Shown here: one piece after another, positions 54,291 through 64,000 of the stretch | Layout of the letters: each line of letters starts with the position of its first letter | Numbering within the stretch: position 1 is the first letter of the stretch | Origin: Liolophura sinensis | Lineage: Eukaryota; Mollusca; Polyplacophora; Chitonida; Chitonidae | Direction of reading: 5' to 3' | DNA: 64,000 nucleotides | Assembly (NCBI RefSeq): GCF_032854445.1 | Contig: NC_088306.1 | Location: 2,476,373-2,540,372, forward strand | Made by a program: the position numbers and the translations under genes | Notes under the pieces: generated by a model | Database searches by the model: none | The model's input: only the letters and a program-made list of their open reading frames with translations | What the model was told of the DNA's origin: nothing

Positions 54291-55444
54291 AAACACGTCA
54301 GATCCACATAATAGATAGGGTTTTCAGCTTGAGACCAGTCACTGGTTGACAAGTAGCATGCCTAGAGCCATCCATCGATTCCTCAATAACGAACTGGACA
54401 TAAACATGTGTTAACTTTCAAATAAATTCCGGTGTGGCAGAATTCCTATTACAGAGAGGGGGAATAAATACAGATAATCGAATCCAATAGAAACAGATGA
54501 GGACTGGTTCCGGATTGTTGCAGGACTCTCACAACAGCATGTCATAAATTGGGGTTACGTAAAAGTTATCAACACCGTAAATATCCTTTATCACAGAAAG
54601 CAGGCTGTTTCAGAGCCTTGATTACCTTCCGGGTTGCTTCATTCTCTGAATCATGTTGCATTAATCCCTTGACTTATGGGCTTTGTTTCAAACTCACATC
54701 ACCAAGATTGTCTGTTTTGGACAGCATATTTAACTCGTAAAAAAAAAAGTCGTCTACTCGTGTCTAAAAGCTAATATGCTACCCAACTACGACGAATAGA
54801 GATATTAACCTTTTTTCAAGGTTGTATAGGGAAGATCATATGGCTTTGGTTGACAATTGTATTAGCAAACTTTTCATTGCTCTTTGCAAGAAAAAGTTAG
54901 ACACAATCTAGAGATTGGAATGTCACGGCGTAAACAGAGGCATATTGCAGATTTACGCATCACAAACGTGTACCACGTTAACACCATTAATAAGGCAGAA
55001 GTAGATTAACCTTCTACATGGGGAAAATGTTATTACAATCTGTTTCCTTCAACCAATGGCCTATATTCTGCTATCTGTCAAAAAAGTGTTACTCTCTGCC
55101 AAAATTGTCTTCAGTCATTCGCAACGACACAAACTCTACGGTATGTTGAAAGTTTATATTCTTGCACAGAAAATGACGTACATAATGTTAAATTGCATAA
55201 GACAATAATTTTGACGTCACCCAGTCAATGTTTTATGGCGTTATTATGACAAATTAGAAAGAGAGTTCTAACTGCATTTTCCTTGCAACAATACAGACGT
55301 ACCACATAGTAATGTGTAGATCTTGCTGTGTCACGTGCCACTAAAGGCAGTTTTGGTAGCGAGTATGACTGATTTTACAGACAGCTGAATATTGGCGACT
55401 GGCTAAAAGAAATAAACTATAGTAAATGTGTCCCTTTGTATAGT
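54291..55444. other. No gene recognised
   Basis: Spacer; nothing seen. Confidence 0.4.
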
Positions 55445-55760
55445 TTTAATGTTAGTATACGTTAAATATGGTAATAGCATTTTGAGTCATTCAAGTCCAG
55501 TGACGTTTAAGAAATTGCAATTAACTTTACCGCATTTCGTTTTACATAGATGCACTTCTATTTCAACTAAGCTCCTGGGGGACGTGCAATTTGCTACTAT
55601 TTCGGCATTCATATGAAAAGTTAGAACATAACCCTAACTGAGGTGAACTGAGAAGAGGTAGTATTTCACCGGTTAGGCGTGACCATTTGCAAACTATCAC
55701 ACTGTGATCGTTGATTTAGTTCAAATAATTGGTGTGAGCTTTTTTTTAATTATATTCGTG
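55445..55760 (+). repeat. REP-A copy 9
   Basis: GTTAAATATGGTAATAGCAT, TTTGAGTCATTCAAGTCCAG, AACCCTAACTGAGGTGAACT, TTTCACCGGTTAGGCGTGAC and a right end TTTAATTATATTCGTG. Confidence 0.85.
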
Positions 55761-56509
55761 TAGACCAACAGTTATAACTGGTTTAAATTCGGAATCAGCT
55801 CATGAGAAAACTTTTGAAGGGACAATCTTTGTGCTCTCTTGCAGGCACAGTACTTACCTTAATTAGGCATGTGAGTAATTTGTTTACCTTTTGCCATTTA
55901 AAAGTAACTGACTGGTGTTTCATGTCTGTTTTCTACCACACATCGTTCCATTTATGTATTTCATTGGTGTTTAAGGGGCGTTCTCATGAATTTTTTCTTG
56001 AATGCACGAGGAATCAGGAATAAACGGCTCTGGCTGGAAAATCACAATTATTCTTCCATGCAGTCAAACAGCAAAGGCTCCTTTCCAATGTTACAATCTA
56101 TAGTGTGATAGTATGTTTATGTGCTTGGGGGGCTTTACATGACTACGAGAAATCATTACGCTTGTGTATATATTCTGTGGGACTTCATGCCGCCAAAGTG
56201 CTGCCCCCACTGACATGATTAAAGACATCAGGCATTACACTGAGCCAACCAGTCCTTTCTTCTTGTTCTAACCTCTCAATACTGAGCAGCAAGCGCGGCA
56301 GAAACAAGTACCATTTTTCAAGTCCGATATGACGTCAGGCTGGTTTGATTCCAGGCGTCCCGACTTCGAGGCAGACGCTCTTACCATTATCGATGCGCGC
56401 CAACCAGCAATTTAGCATTTCCACAAGCCACGCTTCGCATTGCGATCCAATAGGCAGCCGTGTAAACGTGTCAACACCATGGCCGTGGTGCACTAACACG
56501 ACGCAGTGA
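55761..56509. other. No gene recognised
   Basis: Short frames only. Confidence 0.4.
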
Positions 56510-56522
56510 AAGTCACATTACA

Positions 56523-56648
56523 TGCTGATCAAACTAGCCAAGCACTAAGGATATTTCAATGTAACTGCTGATCAAACTAGCCAAGCACTAAGGATATTTC
56601 AATGTAACTGCTGATCAAACTTACCAAGCACTAAGATATTTCAATCTA
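56523..56648. repeat. 43-bp tandem repeat, 3 units
   Basis: Unit CTGATCAAACTAGCCAAGCA then CTAAGGATATTTCAATGTAACTG. The third unit carries small changes (CTTACC, AAGATATT). Confidence 0.95.
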
Positions 56649-57035
56649 ACTATCTTCTGTTAAAGTTATATACATATACATTTTAAAAGATGTTGATGCT
56701 TATTTTACAAGTCTTTGGAAAGTGAATGGGTATCGTTTTACCGAATGACGACCGGAACATCCTCTTATCACTCCATCACAGGCAGTTTTGACTTACAGTA
56801 ACATTAAGAAGTTCAAAACAATGTTTATATTTACAGTTCTAAAGTTTCATACCGAAACAAATTGGGTCGCGTGATAATTTTACGCTGTTCGCAATTTGAA
56901 CCTGATCGTCATTCCGACGTACATGCATGCCACTCGTAAACCATAAATGGGGCGTTCTAAGACTTTTTTGAAAAACAGCCTGTAACGCCAGGTCCCAAAG
57001 TTACATGTGAGATTTATTTATTATTACTGAGTATA
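56649..57035. other. No gene recognised
   Basis: Spacer; nothing seen. Confidence 0.4.
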
Positions 57036-57082
57036 ATGGAAGACATACAGCATAAATAGTGAAACCAGAGCAGCGACAATAT
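57036..57082 (-). repeat. REP-A copy 10, small reversed fragment
   Basis: The reverse complement reads GTCGCTGCTCTGGTTTCACT then ATTTATGCTGTATGTCTT. It is the only minus-strand REP-A piece seen. Confidence 0.65.
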
Positions 57083-57203
57083 AGCTTGCAAATGAGGAAG
57101 CCATCACGAGCTGGACTTGAGCTCACAGCGACCACATTGCTGAGAGACTCCTAGGTGATTACGCTGCGCTATCGCGCTAACCAACTGAACCACGGAGGCC
57201 CCC
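57083..57203 (-). repeat. tRNA-derived SINE, 5' half
   Basis: Head, box A and box B are present in minus orientation (TGAGTTCAAGTCC-like as GGACTTGAGCTC, and GGTTAGCGCG as CGCGCTAACC). The 3' half is replaced by a REP-A fragment. Confidence 0.85.
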
Positions 57204-57360
57204 GCCAATAAAGATTTAAGCTCGTAGTCCATATTGAAGAAAAAGCGCTTAACTAAATCACATAAAATGTCTTCTTTCTTGGCAAGAACATTGAACTTCT
57301 AAAGTTAAATGAGTTAAATGAACAAGGTCTTTTAAGTGAGTTTCTGAAGGTGTCAGTGAG

Positions 57361-60300
57361 GAATGAATGAATATATCTTAGCCATATTGTGGCGAGAACA
57401 AGTTGAAAACATGTGGCAGTTCAGGTTTTCGATGCAGTAGTAAAGCATAAAACATGAAATAAAAATGTTTGGACGGGTTTAAAATCAGATAAAAAAAAAA
57501 CAAAACAGTTAAAACCCGAAAACGACTATATTTTTAAAAAATAGTTTTTTCGTCTATTTTACAACCTATTAAAGGCAACCTATTAACGACAATCTTAGCA
57601 TGGTAACTTTTCATATGGATTTATTAAGGGCAGTTTTTGCCTCCTGTCTACGACTATGTTTCCATGGATACCAATGTGGCTCGGTGTCCAACAGAATATA
57701 AGATCTTTACCTCTTTTAATTAATTTTCTGTTTAAGGCTAACATTTCAAGAATGAGCGGGTTTTTAAGTTTTGTTATTCTGTATTGCCAAAAGGCAAGAG
57801 AGCGGGTCATAACATCTAAGAAGAAAGACCCCGGAGCTATTTCGTCTACCTTGATGTTAACTTCCACAATATGGTCCCGTGCAAGAAGACCGAACGAAGA
57901 GACCTTTTATTAAATTTATTTACATATGATGAATTGAATATAAGCTTCATGTCCGACATTCGTATACCATTCGTAGTCCGTAAAAGGCGTTCCAAGTCGA
58001 TAATCGCAAGATCCAAAACAACGTTTAAACACTAGCTCCCAAAGACAAAGGTATGTAAGAAATTATACAAATAGGAAATAAAGCTGGTAACAAAAAGAGA
58101 GAAGCGGTCATCAATTTTCAACGATGCCGGGTAGACAGTTGATATTCCAGGCATGAATTCCATAGCAAAAATCAAATTCGTAGTCCATGTCACAGTCGTA
58201 GGCAGGGTTTGTTAGATGAGCTGTACGCTTGATAGCATATTGAAGGCTGAGTTTACACGTCGGTTATATAAAAAAAGGCTCATTTGCCTTTACATGTAAA
58301 CTTTATTCTGACGAGGCTTTAAAGGCGCCAAGGCTGAGTTTCATGCCTTGTTGATCGACAGAATCCAATATTTTACGGTACGGAGCCGTAAATGATGGAC
58401 CTATAGTCCAATAGATCAGACAGCATCCCAATCGGTGCTAGACATGACCTTGATAATATCGAGAGCCTTTGTAAATTTAGCATTAAGCATTTTTTTATGA
58501 GTATGCCAAAATTTTAGTTTCACCAACAATTTTAAACTGTTTACCACAAAATTTTAAATCAAGATGAAATTTCCGTTTATTACGAAGATGTTGAAAATCT
58601 GAAACCGTTTTCAGTTGCCCATTTCTCGATCTTACTGAGACAAAGTTGCAGCTGACGGTTTATAAGAGTCAAAACGAGTGGATCCCACCCTACCTTAAAC
58701 TGACGTTTAAGGCCCAACAGAAAGATCCTTTAAAATGTCATATTTGCATGTGGTGTCGTAGGCCTTCTCAAGGTCGAAAAATATAGACAGGACATACTCA
58801 TGAATGATAGAAGCATTCCCAATGGTTTCAAATCTTGAAACGGTTATTTTAAGTCCATCGACCCTGCTGCAAAACCACAGTGTACATTAGATATTAAATG
58901 GTTTGTTTCTAAAAACCAAATATCATTTATCATCCTTTACACAGCTTTAAAGACAGAACTATGGGACGGTAAATTAGACCGATCAGCATGATCCTTAACC
59001 CGTTTGGGAACCGGGATAATACACGCATCTTTCCACAACGGTAACAAATTACCAGTTATCCAAATATTATTAAGCAAGTCCAAGAGAGTCTTAAGTGCTT
59101 CAGGTGGTAAATGGTTCTGAAATTTATAATATACGTTATTAGGATCACAAGCAGTATCGTGTGCCTTTCTAAATACAGTTTTAAGTTCATTGATATTAAA
59201 AGGACGATTATAATCTTTTAAATTGTTAGAAGCAAAGGGCAATTAAACTTTCTCCTTCTGGCTTTTAATATGTTGAAATCCTGAAGTATAATTCTCAGAA
59301 GATTTCTTAGATATTGTCGCAGCTAATTTATTAGCTATATCGGATGGAGACGTTAATACATTATCTCCATCTTTCAAATGCTGGAATTTTGCCTATTTTT
59401 GTCCTTAAATTTCTGAACCATGTTCCATGGGTGTTTTGGACGTAATGCCTGAAAACAAAGTTCCGCCAACAAGATCGTCTCTTGAACTTAAGTAATCGAC
59501 GAGCTTTAGCTCAAAAAATACGACCCTGGATTAAATTATTATCAGCAGGAAAATGATTAAATTTGCTTAGCCCTTTTCCGGTCCTTTTTTGCTTTACGAC
59601 AATCATTCTCGTATCAGGTTTTACTGTTGGATTTTGGATCCGTCGGGATCTAAGGGATAGTTCTATTGGCAGCTCGTAAAACAAGCTCACTTAATTTTAA
59701 TATAGGATCATCTGCTACATTGAGAGTCTCTAGGGTGATACCAACTTCATAGAACATCTCAAATGCGATCCAATTTCCATCTAGCCACACGTTTGAAAGG
59801 ATTAGAAGTGATATGCTCTAGGATAATTGAAAAATGGTCGGAGCCACAAAAATTCTCATGCACCTTCCAAGACAAAATCAGGGAAAAGTGAAGGATGTGT
59901 GATAATGAGATCGCTAGCCACTACCGAGATGTAAATAGGTATTAGAAACATCATTGAATTAACACAGTATCTCCTCAGAAAAGAAGTCTTCCACTATCTT
60001 GCCCTTATTATTTATCTTATCACTGTCCCACAGAGGGTTACTGGATTAAAATCTCCCATTATTATAAAAGGTTTTGGCAAATTATTCTGTAAAATTATGT
60101 AACTGGAAAGCTGACAAAGTTATATTTGGAGGAATATACACCGAACATAATGAAGCTGTGTATCCAGAGCAAAAAAGCTGTGAATAATATTGTTATTTAT
60201 GAAGATAGAAGAGCCCCCCTGCAGCTCGCCCTTCTTCACTTGAAAAGTGCTGTATAATGAATAAATTTTAACAGTTATATTATCTTTTTCAGATGTCTTC

Positions 60301-62160
60301 ATGTGAGTTTCCTGAATACAAATGGCAATAGAAGTTAACGATTCGACTAGCTGTGAGCGTAAGACCTCGACAATTCCACTGTATATTTTGTGAAATATAG
60401 ACATTATGGCGGGAAACATATAGGAGATTTAACTTTATGTTTGGACCGACGACGTCCGTTCCTCGGAGACCGGCGAAGGAAGTATCTATCACATCCACAT
60501 CTGATGTTGAAGGACCAACGTCCTTCAACGATCCAAACTTATTAAAAGTTTGGACACAATCCCTAGTGGCCTTAGAGGGACGCTCTGTGGGCCCACTTGG
60601 TTTATTATTATTATTACTTTGAGGTTTATTTTTGGATTTATTTTTGACATTATTACTTCTCTAGGCATTGGCTTTAGTTTATCAGTTTGTTCGGTACTCT
60701 TTACTGGTTTTAATTATTGTATTGACGTATTGAGGCACGCTCTGTGAGGCTACTAGGTTTATTATCTTTATCATTATACCACTTTCAGGTTTAGGTTTGG
60801 ACTTAGTTTTGGCATTATTATTTATAGGGGGATTTGGTTCAGGTTTATCAGTTTGTTCGATACTTTTTACTGGTTTTATTTTTAGTATTGAAATAGTCTG
60901 GGTTGAGCAAGAATTAAGCGCAGGGTGAGTCGAAAGTTGCACAGCAGTAGAACTAGGTTTGTAATTTCCAATGGCCAAATCAATGAAGTTTTAGTAGCAG
61001 CAGATGCTACTCGTTAGACCACATTGGTAAATGAAGTCTGCAGAGAAGTATTGGAGGGTAAGACTAATTTGCAGGCATCCTGATAAAACATATAGTGTTT
61101 GACTTATTGATTGTTTGTTTTTCTTTCGCAGAAAGTGGACAGTCCCAAAAGGAGGCCATGTCATCTTCCCGCCGCAGTTGCAGTAATTCTGCTTCTACAG
61201 TGAAAACCAACATGACCTTTACTGCCGCATCGGAAACAAACCAGTTTATTTTTCACTGGCCCTTGTCGTGACCAAATTTTTGTGAAATGAAGCAACGTAT
61301 CGGGTTAGGGATATATAAATCCAAATAAACCCAATAGGGGCCAATGTAGATATACGACGGAAGGGAGGTAGTGTTCAAGATCGAAAGATATGTGTTTAGT
61401 TTAAGGATGTTATCAGATTCCTTCGTAGTGAAGGGTTTGACACCCTGTGGTTTCAATTCTGAGCATATTTCCTCTTCGGGTAAGTCAATAATTGTGCTAT
61501 CCCTATTACGTATTATTCTCTGACAGCTGTTCAGGGAATTGTGAGGGGATGCGAAAACAGGTATATCGGCAAATTTTATTTAATGAGAATAAATTTATGG
61601 ATTTTTGTTTCCGGAAATATTCTATTAGAATGTCTCCGGATCGTAATTTGTTAAAGTCTGTTAAAGTTCCAGCTGTGCCCTGGAGAGCCCTTTTTATAAC
61701 GAAAGGATGAATATTTAGAGGCCGACCTGTGTTCACTCTTCGTTGAGAGAACAACAAAAGCCGGCCAACTGTCCGGTCTATTATTATTAGGCGACTCCGA
61801 TAAAACCTCCACCTTCCTCTTTTTATCAGCACTCAACGAAGTCTGCTGAGAGGAAGACCTGATGGATACATTAACATATGAGACATTTTAAGAAATACTC
61901 AAGCGATACATGGCATATGTATATATAAAAATTCACCCTACGTGTTCCCTACCCACCATGGAGTGCCTACAAGGGCGATGCCTGAACGGGTCGCAACCTA
62001 CGGCAAACAGGTCGCTCTCCGGTTGCCTCTCACACAACCGAGAAGATGTGAGCCTATTATATTCACCGGGTCCACACGAGAGAGCTCGAGGTTACTCGCC
62101 TTTTTACAACCTTGTATTGACGGCTAAGTTGCATTCTTTTGCATTCCGGAGACCCCACTA
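57361..62160 (-). mobile_element. LINE copy D: I/Nimb-like, near full length, decayed
   Basis: Layout on the minus strand. A 5' UTR (about 61840-62160) shares a CTTTTGCA.TCCGGAGACCCCA-type word with copy B. ORF1 (about 60580-61836) starts near MSADKKRKVEVL and has IKRALQGTAGTL and LRSGDILIEYFRKQ; YIPNPIRCFISQKFGHDKG is a zinc knuckle missing its second cysteine. The endonuclease start QWNCRGL lies near 60385, followed by IAICIQETHMKTSEKD and GGSSIFINNNIIHSFF. RT remains lie at 58200-59250 (LDLLNNIWITGNLLPLWKDA, then IIPVPKR). RNase H is at 57595-57867 (WTPSHIGIHGNIVVDR). The 3' UTR ends in a GAATGAATGAAT tail. ORF1 resembles nucleic-acid-binding gag-like proteins and ORF2 would copy RNA by target priming. 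All frames are broken. REP-B is inserted at 57945-58180. Confidence 0.88.
57945..58180 (-). repeat. REP-B copy 8, inside LINE copy D
   Basis: Minus-strand insertion between LINE words TGATGAATTGAATATAAGC and TCACAGTCGTAGGCAGGG, which are adjacent in copies B and C. It matches 37016-37250 along its length. Confidence 0.9.
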
Positions 62161-62254
62161 AAAGGTTTGGAGTTTTACGTTCCAAATCTTTTAGTGTGAA
62201 ATTGCTGGACATATGTTTTATTACGTTTGACAACTTTTTTCCGTATGAAGTCGT

Positions 62255-62400
62255 CGTAACGTCGTATTTAATATACGTTCTTTGTTCTTTGGTTCTTTGC
62301 GTTGAACCTTGTTTTAAGAATTGGCCTCGCGATTATTGTCTGGAGCATCTGCCTTGGTTGACGATTAGTATACGAATGTCTAATTTTTGCATGTAGGCAA
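62255..62400 (+). repeat. REP-B copy 9
   Basis: TTCTTTGCGTTGAACCTTGT, TTTAAGAATTGGCCTCGCGA, TTATTGTC and TTAGTATACGAATGTCTAAT, just beyond the 5' end of LINE copy D. Confidence 0.75.
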
Positions 62401-63812
62401 CCCAAAGTAATACTGTTAAAACCAGTTGTTATCCTGTCTATATTTGCCTGGATGGAGGAATCCTAGCACCGACCTCGACCACAGACCTCAGGCCACAGCG
62501 TGACGTCAAATACACATGGAAAATGTACGTGTAAAAGGTTTGTGTCTTGTTATAATTTTGTGGCAGTGGATATTAAACTAACAATGTTACCTCCTCGAGG
62601 ATGTAGGCATTGGATCTGTGATTCTGAAGGGGTTGGAAGTCGCAAAGTGGCCGTTTTGTTCACTTTGCTGCAGTAAGTTTATGCCGAATGCAATTTTTTT
62701 TGTTGTAACTATTGCTGCTGGATATCCGAAGCTGACACGGAGATTTCTGTTAGATTTGTAAACTGATCTGTTTTTTGCTGAGGATGACACAGGAAAGTCC
62801 CATCACCGATATAAATGCATTGTCAGAAAGTCAGTAATCTGTGCACAGGTGGTGTGAGGTAACAGTAAATTTGTTCGAAACTGCTGCGTTTAGTATGTTT
62901 ACCTGTGAGTTAAAAACACATTCACTTTTCCATTTTTGTACTAATTTATAAGTATTCAATAGAATACTGGCATATTTTACTTACTGTTGATGATATTATG
63001 ACTTGCAAATTGGCTTGACATTTCCGTTTGGCGGGGTCACGCGAGTGCTGTTTGAAATGAACATTTACCCAAACTGCATGTAGCTACTTTCAACCAATTG
63101 CCATACCCTAGAATATACTGCGTGTAGAAGAAAATGTGAGTAACCAATTTAAGATGGGTCACCTGTTTCACTCCTTGTTCCACTTTACTCAACCGGTGTT
63201 ATCACTATTAGGGATTACCATCTCTGGATATAACACAGATTATACCGATAAATATTAGCTTCGAACCAGCCATGTTCGAGTCCGGTACCTAATCGTCAGC
63301 AATACATATTATCCGTCTAGACCATTCCACTAACCTGAGCAGGAAGCAGTGAACCTCTGTAATGAATAGCAATAACGGTTTTCCTGTAACATAACATGGA
63401 TTTGTAAATCACTTCTACCAGTATAATATGTTCAGCTAAGAGAGTATCATTCCCCCATTGTTTCGCCAAACAGTCTAAAGGTTAGCCACGTTTTATTTTT
63501 GTGGAAGGCCTCTTGCTCTAGACGATTGGCATATATTCATGGTAATTTTGTACTCTAAGATCATTGGTCTGAAACTGGCAGTGTAGAGACAAATATCACA
63601 TTAAAAGCAGTACTACATCCTTATTTACGATAATACGGTGCACTCTTTCCAGTATTAAAGATTATTGTGTATTAAATCAGTCCAAGATACGGAAAAATGT
63701 AGTGTTCGATAAGACTCAGCGGAAATCCAGATATTTTTCCGGACATAACTGGGGCGTCTTGGATGCGCGCTATAATCTCGGATTAATCTGCACGAATCGC
63801 TATTATTCTCCC
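62401..63812. other. No gene recognised
   Basis: Short frames only. Confidence 0.4.
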
Positions 63813-63819
63813 TATAAAA
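63813..63819 (+). promoter_or_regulatory. Candidate TATA box
   Basis: TATAAAA inside CCCTATAAAACC, 75-81 bp upstream of an ATG. A start site near 63844 would give a 5' UTR of about 50 nt. Confidence 0.4.
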
Positions 63820-63893
63820 CCTTCCTTTGTGGCGAAATTGATACTAGTCTGGTTTTCACATGTTTCTCTCCTTTCACGTCTGTGCGAATTCTC

Positions 63894-63941
63894 ATGAAAT
63901 TACTCATTGTGCTTGTCCTTTGCCTTTCTCTGGACTTTTAA
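63894..63941 (+). CDS. Candidate signal-peptide exon at window edge
   Basis: ATG followed by MKLLIVLVLCLSLDF, a typical secretory leader core (K, then nine hydrophobic residues), then TAA at 63939. To be real it needs a splice before that stop, or the stop is a lesion. No strong donor is visible. Its placement 75 bp after a TATA box is the main support. Confidence 0.3.
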   Translation: MKLLIVLVLCLSLDF

Positions 63942-64000
63942 AGTCATTTAATGTTTAAGTTCAGCTATACTTTCGTGGTCTGAAGCATGCAGTGTCTTCA

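Noticed and set aside
1-64000. CRISPR array
   Set aside because: All tandem repeats here are contiguous, without unique spacers, and the DNA is eukaryotic.

Overview
The window is animal nuclear DNA: AT-rich, gene-poor, with vertebrate-style class A receptor coding, AATAAA polyadenylation signals, GT-AG-type exon borders and many decayed retroelements. The mixture (I/Nimb-like LINEs with an RNase H domain, a Penelope-like element, a tRNA-headed SINE with an AAATAAATAAA tail, and a transposase-like gene family common in aquatic invertebrates) suggests a lophotrochozoan, most likely a mollusc. That assignment is inference; nothing here proves the species.

Only one gene is plainly intact: a single-exon class A (rhodopsin-like) GPCR at 14775-15920 (+), with a candidate polyadenylation signal at 16143. 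Everything else that codes is either an isolated exon candidate or a broken mobile-element gene. Exon candidates are an Ig-like exon (13133-13379), a RecQ-helicase-like amino-terminal fragment (17567-17707), a six-cysteine exon (35150-35285), possible exons of one unrecognised gene (30192, 33277, 34564), a 117-codon minus-strand reading frame (52184-52534), short ATGGCGG/ATGGCTGC-type start exons (8794-, 49242+, 50302+), and a TATA-box plus hydrophobic leader at the right edge (63813-63941).

The repeats account for much of the rest. Four copies of one LINE family lie on the minus strand: 42-2150, 21415-24670, 43858-45160 and 57361-62160. The last keeps ORF1, endonuclease, RT and RNase H in order but is riddled with frameshifts. 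A second LINE family is at 4276-4810 and a Penelope-like fragment at 37450-38055. Three short interspersed families recur: a tRNA-derived SINE (15 copies, three with clear target-site duplications), and two non-tRNA families named here REP-A (10 copies, 9 in the same orientation) and REP-B (9 copies, two of them inserted inside LINE copies). Minisatellites with units of 22, 27/54, 30, 32, 35, 42, 43 and 87 bp are scattered through the window.

The most unusual locus is 46083-49009. A transposase-like gene with an RNase-H-type D...D...D layout, broken by three single-base frameshifts, is bracketed by seven copies of a 14-bp motif, GTCACGGGAGTCAC. All seven are in the same orientation, and on each side two of them sit exactly 22 bp apart. 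This looks like a DNA transposon of a little-described type with subterminal transposase-binding repeats. A second odd zone is 38.4-43.9 kb, which holds old local duplications, a 1.9 kb-loop inverted repeat and a near-perfect 43-bp hairpin.
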